From Limnomonas spitsbergensis (lineage: Eukaryota > Chlorophyta > Chlorophyceae > Chlamydomonadales), in the NCBI GenBank assembly GCA_037349105.1, contig JAYJMM010000110.1, forward strand, positions 1-64,000: 64,000 nt of DNA, read 5' to 3'. A model generated the notes under the pieces. That model saw only the letters and a list, made by a program, of their open reading frames with translations, made no database searches and was not told the DNA's origin. Position numbers and translations under genes: made by a program. Position 1 is the stretch's first letter, and the number at the start of each line of letters is the position of its first letter. This document shows positions 58,001-64,000 of the stretch, piece after piece.

Positions 58001-61000
58001 CTACGCAACCGGTCCCCCAACGTTAGGTGTGACCATGCGTTAGGGTGTGCGTCCTGCTGATCCCTAAATCCTCAACCCTATGCCAAAGGTCCCCCAACGT
58101 TAAGCGTGACCATGCATTAGGGTGTGCGTCCTGCTGATCCCTAAACCCTGAACCCTTAGCAACCGGTCCCCCAACGTTCGTCGTGACCAAGCATCAGAGC
58201 GTGCGTCCTGCTGATCCCTAAACCCTCAGCCCTATGCCAAAGGTCCCCCAACATTAGGCGCGACCATGCATTAGGGTGTGAGTCCTGCTGACCCCTAAAC
58301 CCTGAACCCTAAGCCAAAGGTCCCCCAATGTTACGCGCGACTATGCCTTAGGGTGTGCGTCCTGCTGATCCCTTAACCCTCAACCCTATGCCAAAGGTCC
58401 CCTAACGTTAGGTGTGACCATGCGTTAGGGTGTGCGTCCTGCTGATCCCCAAACCCTCAACCCTATGCCAAAGGTCCCCTAACGTTAGGTGTGACCATGC
58501 GTTAGGGTGTGCGTCCTGCTGATCCCTATACCCTGAACCCTAAGCAGCTGGTCCCCCAACGTTAGGTGCGACTATGCGTTAGGGTGTGCGTCCTGCTGAT
58601 CCCTAAACCCTCAACCCTATGCCACAGGTTTCCCAACGTTAGGCGCGACCATGCTTTAGGGTGTGCGTCCTGCTGATCCCTATACCCTGAACCCTAAGCA
58701 GCTGGTCCCCCAACGTTAGGTGTGACCATGTGTTAGGGTGTGCGTCCTGCTGATCCCTAAACCCTCAACCCTATGCCAAAGGTCCCCCAACGTTAGGTGT
58801 GACCACGCGTCAGGGTGTGCGTCCTGCTGATCCCTAAACCCTGAACCCTAAGCCAAAGGTCCCCCAACGTTAGGTGTGACCATGCGTTAGGGTGTGCGTC
58901 CTGCTGATCCCTAAACCCTAAACCCTATGCCACAGGTCCCCCAACGTTAGGCGCGACCATGCATTAGGATGAGCGTCCTGCTGATCCTTAAACCCTGAAC
59001 CCTTAGCAACCGGTCCCCAACATAAGTCGGGACCAAGCATCAGAGCATGTGTTCTGCTGATCCCTAAACCATCAACCTTATGCCACAGGTCCCCCACCGT
59101 TAGGTGCGACCTTCCGTTAGGGTTTGCATCCTGCTGATCCCTAATCCCTGAACCCTAAGCAACCGGTCCCCCAACGTAAGGTGTGACTATGCGTTAGGGT
59201 GTGCATCCTGCTGATCCCTAGACCCTCAACCCTATACCACAAATCCCCAACGTTAGGTGCGACTATGCGTTAGGGTGTGCGTCCTGCTGATCCCTAAACC
59301 CTGAACCCTAAGCAGCTGGTCCCCCAACGTTAGGTGTGACCATGCGTTAGGGTGTGCGTCCTGCTGATCCCTAAACCCTCAACCCTATGCCAAAGGTCTC
59401 CTAACGTTAGGTGCGATCATGCGTTAGGGTGTGCATCCTGCTGATCCCTAAACCCTCAACCCTATGCCACAGGTCCCCCAAAGTTAGGCGCGACCATGCA
59501 TTAGGATGAGCGTCCTGCTGATCCCTAAAGCCTCAACCCTAAGCCAAAGGTCCCCCAACGTTAGGTGTGACCATGCGTTAGGGTGTGCGTCCTGCTGATC
59601 CCTAAACCCTCAACCCTATGCCACAGGTTTCCCAACGTTAGGTGTGACCATGCGTTAGGGTGTGCGTCCTGCTGATCCCTAAACCCGCAACCCTAAGCAG
59701 CCGGTCCCCCAACGTTACGTGTGACCATGCCTTAGGGTGTGCGTCCTGCTGATCCCTAAACCCTGAACCCTAAGCAACCGGTCCCCCACCGTTAGGCGTG
59801 ACCAAGCATCAGGGTGTGCATCCTGCTGATCCCTAACCCTCAACCTATGCTGCAGGTCCCCCAATGTATGGTGTCACCATGATTGCCGATGGCTGGATGG
59901 AGATAAACGTACCGCTGACATGGGACGGAAGGACCAACCACGTGATGCCGGTACTGCCAGGTGAGGATCTCATGTACTGCCAGGTGAGGATCTAGGGGGG
60001 CTCAATCTAGAGCCAAGGCTTTTCTAATTCTTGTAAGGCACTTAAGTCCCGAGCCTGGAACGCCTCTTCCTCTTCCTGGGGCAAACACCTGAGCCTGGGG
60101 CAAATCCCAAGATTGGGGCAAAGTCCCGAGCCTGGAACGCATCTTTATTTTCCTGGGCTAAGTCCCGAGCCTGGAACGCCTCTTCCTTTCCCCCAGCCCA
60201 GGGCCTAGACCACCTCTGCCTCTTCTGCATGACCTCAACCCATGGCATGGGCTGCCTCTGCCTCTTCTACTGGACCGCAGCCCTAGACGTAAGCCGCCTT
60301 GCCTACGCTTCCTCAAGGGGATGTTAGCCCAGTATCCAGGACCGAGCCACGCTTCCACCCGTGCGCAGGAGTGCCTTCAGAGGGGGACATCGCCAAGGAA
60401 GGCAAAGTGGCAATCACTGAGGTCCGTGTTGTATCGGTGGCCGAAGATGGGCTGACAAGCGTGGTGGAGTGTCGTCCCAAGACGGGGAGGACTCATCAGA
60501 TCAGAGTGCACATGCAGGTATGAGGGTTCAGGAGCCGTTAGGGTGCATTTGCAGGTACGAGGGTTCAGGAACCGTTAGAGTGCATTTGCAGGTGTGAGGG
60601 TGCAGGAGCCATGCTGCGCTGTGCCATGGGCTTGAGGTGCAGGTTCCAGCATTGCTGTTTTGCTGCAGGGTTCAAATTTAGGGATCAGCAGGACGCACCA
60701 GATAAGGGTGGAACTGCAAGCAAGGGTTCAGGTTTTAGGGATCAGCTGGACACCGGATTAGGGTGCATCTACAGGTGAGGGTTATGGGATCAGCAGGTCA
60801 CCAGATAAGGGTGCAAGGAAAAGCAAGGGTTAGGGGTTTAGGGATCAGTGTGGCAAGGAATTAGGGTACAACTATAAGTGACGGTTCGGGGTTCAGATAT
60901 CAGCGTGGCATTGGATTAGGGTGCAGCTACAGGTGAAGGACTGCAGGATCAGCAGGCATATGTTGGGTGTCACAGGAATGTTAGGCTGAGGGTTGCATGC

Positions 61001-63010
61001 TGGTTGTCATTGTCACCTGAACAGAGCGTGTGACTGGAGCGGGCAGCAGCACTGCCTCTGCCTTAACGGGGTAGAAGCCCTGCACGACAGTGCTGACGTT
61101 AGTGTGCAGTAGACAGCTGGGTAGTAGTGGAGTACAAGGTAGTACGGTAGTACAAGGGGTGGTAGATTGAAGCGGGCATCAGCTACGCGTCTTGCTAAGC
61201 TTCGTAGGAGTCATGCAGGGATACAGGTGCGCAAAAAGTGAATTCCAGTCTTTGTTCTCTTTATTAACGCCTCATGCCTTGCCTAGAGGGACCTAACACT
61301 GTAAATCCAAAGTCCGTTGTTCAGCCATTCCAGTGGCCTGCCTCTAAAACCTTGTTGTACTGCCTGCAGTACATGGGGCACCCCATCGCCAACGACACGC
61401 AGTACGGCGGTACGCTCGGTCCCCCCCTTGCCTTTAGACGCCTTTACGAAGCGGACAGCTCCAAGAGGTGGGAACACTGTCTTGTTGCTGGCTAGGGCCT
61501 GCCGAGGGGCATGGGTGCCTTTGGGTGTAGGGACTCCAAAGAATCGATCCTCTTTGGCTGGTAGAGTTAAGTATTTGTGCTATATCGTTTGGTTCGTTGG
61601 ACATGAAGGAGCTCAGTAAAGAAACAAGATAAGCCAGTATCAAATTGAGGTTGGACAAGAAGAGGCCTCGGAGACCAAATAATCAGTGTCAAAGTTTGAA
61701 ACGGTGCATCCCTTGATCAAGCGTTCTGCACCCCTCATGTTGATTTTGGCAGCGGCGGGACGAAGCGAGCTGACACGGAGGCAGAGATAAACGCAAAGCG
61801 CGCACGCCTGGCGGACGACGCGCGGACCGTGGCAACAGCCTTTGGTGCAACCGCCGCCGACTTTCCTGCTTCTGTCGTAGGAATACACCGAGATGTAGAG
61901 GCTGCCGCTCTCGTTGCTGCTAGCGCGGTACCCATCAGTGCGGCGTGCGACGAAGGCTGCGGCGGCATTGCAGAAGCAGCATCAGCTCCCGCCGCCGCTC
62001 CAGAAAGTCAAGCCGGCTCGGCTGCGGCCTGTCCTGACCCGCAGTCCGCCTGGCCGTCTGGCGCCGACGCTCAGGCGGGCCCCGCTCACCCAGAGCTGTT
62101 TGGCGCGTTTGAACTCAACAACCCTGTCACGCTCAACCCGTCGGGACCCACGCTCCCAGACACCATTCGCATGCTCTACTCCAAGGTGGGCAGGATATCT
62201 CTTTGCTGCCAGCCAGTGGCTGCCTTGTCGACTCAACCATGCATGCTCAAATGTGCCTCCTGAACGCTGCCTGGCACAATTCGCAAAGAGAGAAAGAAAG
62301 ACTACGCACTCCGCCAAAGCATAAGGCGTCAGGACCTCTCGACCCACAGCAGTTCTATCCTAAAGGATAGCCCGCTCACGACATTCTACGGGGCACTTTC
62401 AAGTGCCAGACGTTTCCTCCGCTTACACCTGGAACATGGTATTAAATGACCCCCCGAGTGCAATTCGCATGCTCTACTCCAGGGTTGACTGGTCCTCACT
62501 CAGCTATCACCCTGCCCCCCCTCTGAACCTCCCAGCTGGTATCCTGCCGCGGAACCCGCCAACTGAACCCTGCACCCAGCCTGAAATCATACTTGCACAT
62601 ATGCGACTGAACAGGTTCGATCTGCGGACGCTCTTTCAAACTTGTTTTTGTGTGCTGAAACTGCCCCCCCCCAGCTACCCCAATACACACACCACAGCAC
62701 TGCCCCTGCCTCTTACTGTTTGGCACCCCATTGACCTGCCCCCCCTATGCCCCCTCTGTAGGATTGTTACCGCGTAGCTGCAGAAATGCAGGAGGCCGTG
62801 TGTCCGCACTGCCCCTGCCTCGTCCCTTTTGGGTACCCGATTGACCTAGAGCCGCTGTGGCTGCACGCGCTGGCCTACAGCGGGCCGGGCTTTGCGTTTG
62901 AGGCGCCGCTGCCAGAGTGGGGAGCTGCCAACTTTAAGGTGCCCGAGATCAGCACCTCGCGCGCAGCTGCAGAGGCTGGACGAGCAGCGGCGCGGGCAGC
63001 AGCACTGTAG
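52007..63010 (+). CDS. RluA-family RNA pseudouridine synthase, plant RNA pseudouridine synthase 7-like
   Basis: Eleven exons with matching phases: 52007-52330, 52807-52887, 53423-53556, 54909-55088, 56930-57008, 57441-57735, 59856-59960, 60369-60517, 61370-61467, 61753-62185, 62762-63010 (TAG), giving 708 residues. The N-terminus is Arg/Ser-rich and could be an organelle transit peptide. A second Met at 52234 would give a shorter form. Then come [38 protein letters not shown] (S4-like), [41 protein letters not shown] (catalytic Asp of the RLD motif), [29 protein letters not shown] and [14 protein letters not shown]. The tail has [20 protein letters not shown] and [14 protein letters not shown], which I recall from plant homologues. 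The family converts uridine to pseudouridine in RNA. Intron 3 begins with GC. An Ala/Ser-rich insert lies in exons 6 and 10. Confidence 0.88.
52944..53055. repeat. Two copies of the exon 2 donor junction in intron 2
   Basis: Exon 2 ends ATCCAGCTGTTCAGCAGG|GTGAGG. A copy at about 52944-52993 keeps CCAGCTATTTAGCTGG|GTGAGGCCTTGG plus the following GTAATGGAAGCATGGACA. Another at about 53034-53055 keeps GATCCAGCTGTTCAG|GTGGGT. Both retain usable GT dinucleotides. Confidence 0.85.
53651..53700. repeat. Copy of the exon 3 end with its GC donor
   Basis: About 95 bases into intron 3, the last 35 coding bases of exon 3 and the donor CCACAG|GCAAGATG recur with few changes (CATGCGCATCCGCCACCTCA). The non-canonical GC donor is copied too. 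Confidence 0.9.
54237..54672. repeat. 14-bp minisatellite (ATGATTCAAACCTC), about 30 copies
   Basis: Highly regular units with mainly ATG/GTG and ACC/ATC variants lie in intron 3 of the pseudouridine synthase gene, about 240 bases before exon 4. They are non-coding. Confidence 0.95.
55168..55670. repeat. Exon 4 donor copies flanking 12-bp minisatellites
   Basis: Exon 4 ends GGCCATCTCTATCCCACGTA and TCG|GTGAGG. Copies at 55168-55215 (GGCTATCTGTACCCAACGAA) and 55626-55670 (GGCCATCTGTATCCCAAGCA, then GCTG|TGAGG) bracket two 12-bp arrays: (GGGGCAGGAGAA)n at about 55222-55540 and (AGGTAGGGACAG)n at about 55540-55615. The regular G4 runs could support quadruplexes (inference). Confidence 0.88.
55805..56515. 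repeat. 57-bp minisatellite, about 12 copies
   Basis: Units of 19 triplets (GGGACAGAGGGGGCAGGGAC ... ACAATACAAGGGGCAGG) fill intron 4. One unit near 56390 is shortened. All six frames stay mostly open because 57 is a multiple of three and the unit lacks stops. This creates artefactual frames of 230-510 codons on both strands. Confidence 0.93.
56685..56880. repeat. Three decayed copies of the exon 5 acceptor and start
   Basis: The true exon begins TTACAG|GTTGGATAAGCCTG. Upstream, about 80-95 bp apart, are TAGGCAGGGCAAGCATATCT, TTAGGCTGCAAAAGCCTG and GGCTGGATAAGCCTGAATCA, each followed by a version of CTGCTTCTGGCCAA. The nearest copy is the best preserved. Confidence 0.85.
58011..59855. repeat. 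About 24 tandem 77-bp units derived from the exon 7 acceptor
   Basis: Each unit runs GGTCCCCCAACGTTAGGTGT, GACCATGCGTTAGGGTGTGC, GTCCTGCTGATCCCTAAACC, CTCAACCCTATGCCAAA. The array ends in the real acceptor GCTGCAG|GTCCCCCAATGTATGGTGTCACCATG, whose first 30 bases align with the unit. Every unit also carries a degenerate plant-type telomere motif (CCCTAAACCCT). It fills most of intron 6. Confidence 0.9.
59961..60610. repeat. Donor copies after exon 7 and exon 8
   Basis: After exon 7 (GTACTGCCAG|GTGAGGATCT) the same 20 bases recur at 59974-59993. After exon 8 (GTGCACATGCAG|GTATGAGGGTT) two 36-bp copies follow (GTGCATTTGCAG|GTACGAGGG and GTGCATTTGCAG|GTGTGAGGG). Weaker relatives (CACCAGATAAGGGTGCA) run to about 60940. 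The stretch at 60000-60360 between them is non-coding, with AGTCCCGAGCCTGGAACGC repeats. Confidence 0.85.
62435..62745. repeat. Copies of the exon 10 end and exon 11 start inside intron 10
   Basis: The exon 10 end (ATTCGCATGCTCTACTCCAAG|GTGGGC) recurs at 62464-62486 as ATTCGCATGCTCTACTCCAG|GG. Near 62695-62742 the exon 11 passage CACTGCCCCTGCCTCGTCCC ... CCCGATTGACCTAGAGCC has a diverged copy (CACTGCCCCTGCCTCTTACT ... CCCATTGACCTGCC), upstream of the true acceptor. Confidence 0.85.
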
Positions 63011-63729
63011 TGCTTTGGGGTCGCAGCACGGGCAGGTTGCTGCTCGGTAGGGCCTCAGCCTGGGCTTTGCGTCTGTGGGACGGCTGTTGAAGGCTGTTGA
63101 AATCAGCACCTTGCGCGTGGCACGGGCTGCGGCGCTGCATGGGTGTTCGGGACGAACATTCAAATTCCTACATATTCTGTTCTCCCCTGATTTTGAATTT
63201 CATTCTGTACTTTTAGCTGGTGCGAGGTACTGAACTTGGTTGGGGGGGGGATTTGTTAAGGGGTATCCACTTCACTGGGCATACTCGACAAAATCGAGGC
63301 GGCACTCCCCTTGTTCGCACATGTACGTTGTTCGCGGATGGGGGCAGCAAGCTACAGTCGGGTGGCTGTGCGAACATACAGGGTTGCCTCGAGGAGGAGG
63401 CAGGGTTTGGCTGTGGGGTACCCCGTACCCCTTGAGGAGGGGGACTCAGCCCATGGAAGCCACCATGATGTGCATAGCTCTGTTCGAGAGAGTCAAGGAG
63501 CGCGTGTTGCAGACCTAGCCTGGTGTGTATGCACCCAATGAACTCAGGTGGGTGGCATGACAGCCAGAGGGCGGACACTCGGAGCAAGACATGTGCGCGA
63601 GGTGTTGGGTCAAGCTAACACGCTACGTCTTTATTTTTGACACCTCTTGCAACTGAGCACACAGGAGAGGCAATGTTCGCCCCTGCCTGTCAGCAGCTAC
63701 CCCTATACTTATTTTCTCTCTTCTCCAAG
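63011..63729. other. 3' flank of the pseudouridine synthase gene with a diverged copy of its last exon
   Basis: At about 63055-63160 the sequence (GGGCTTTGCGTCTGTGGGACG ... AATCAGCACCTTGCGCGTGG) repeats, with many changes, the last exon's 62885-63005 (GGGCTTTGCGTTTGAGGCGC ... GATCAGCACCTCGCGCGCAG). It lies after the stop and is therefore probably 3' UTR. No gene is recognised in the rest. Confidence 0.65.
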
Positions 63730-63834
63730 GTGCCTCAACCGGAAGGCATCGTACCTAGCCACTTGGGCCTTTTAGAGCAGGGTTGGGATGCCCTGACCTT
63801 TGTGGAAGACGTGGTAGATATTGTTCAGGCGTAG
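63730..63834 (+). other. Possible last exon of an unknown downstream gene
   Basis: After a pyrimidine-rich TTTTCTCTCTTCTCCAAG, an open frame VPQPEGIVPSHLGLL continuing WDALTFVEDVVDIV ends in TAG at 63832-63834. It could equally be chance. No preceding exon was found between 63011 and 63700, and I do not recognise a family. Confidence 0.25.
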
Positions 63835-64000
63835 ACGTTTTCAGGGGTTGGAACTTTTTTGGGCAGGGCCCAGAGGTGTAACGTCGTCATTTACCTTGCC
63901 ACCCATGTCAGCCAATCGACCACATCGAGTGTCACATAACTCACTTCAGTGTCCCGGTTCTCCCAACATTGCAGATGGACGCCTGCGTGACCAGGCCTTT

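Noticed and set aside
58011..59855. Interstitial telomere or chromosome-fusion scar
   Set aside because: Telomere-like CCCTAAACCCT is only a small part of each 77-bp unit. The unit is better explained as copies of the exon 7 acceptor.
1..64000. CRISPR array or bacterial operon
   Set aside because: Repeats lack unique spacers, and the genes contain many spliceosomal introns.

Overview
The window looks like nuclear DNA of an intron-rich, GC-rich green alga. The protein-coding genes are plant-type (a SPLAYED/BRAHMA-like SNF2 ATPase and a relative of plant RNA pseudouridine synthase 7). Exons are short and separated by many GT-AG introns, linkers are rich in Ala and Gln (GCT/GCA/CAG runs), and intronic repeats contain degenerate plant-type telomere motifs (CCCTAAA). 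The lineage call is an inference. No database search was possible.

Layout. Positions 1-14268 are one hexanucleotide satellite, (CCGATG)n, about 14.2 kb long. From 14269 to 15540 lies a C/T-rich degenerate repeat block with a 201-bp tandem duplication, then decayed satellite units (15541-15641) and about 2.3 kb without a recognisable gene. From 46555 down to 17933 (minus strand) is one very large gene, resolved here as 30 phase-compatible exons. It encodes an SNF2-family chromatin-remodelling ATPase with HSA-like, helicase and SnAC-like parts, followed by four tandem Tudor-like modules joined by long low-complexity linkers. Just upstream on the same strand (47086-51504) is an EndoU/XendoU-type endoribonuclease gene. 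It diverges from a plus-strand gene at 52007-63010 (11 exons, 708 codons) that encodes an RluA-family pseudouridine synthase. The last kilobase holds a diverged copy of that gene's final exon and one doubtful exon.

The most striking property crosses gene boundaries. In all three genes many introns contain tandem, decaying copies of the adjacent exon-intron junction (donor or acceptor side, with some coding sequence). The extreme case is an array of about 24 units of 77 bp that seems to be built from the acceptor and start of pseudouridine-synthase exon 7. Introns here seem to grow by duplicating splice junctions, which leaves many potential decoy splice sites.

The three genes do not form an evident pathway: one remodels chromatin and two act on RNA. 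The SNF2 + 4 Tudor architecture, the junction duplications and the 14-kb hexamer satellite are the items most worth following up.
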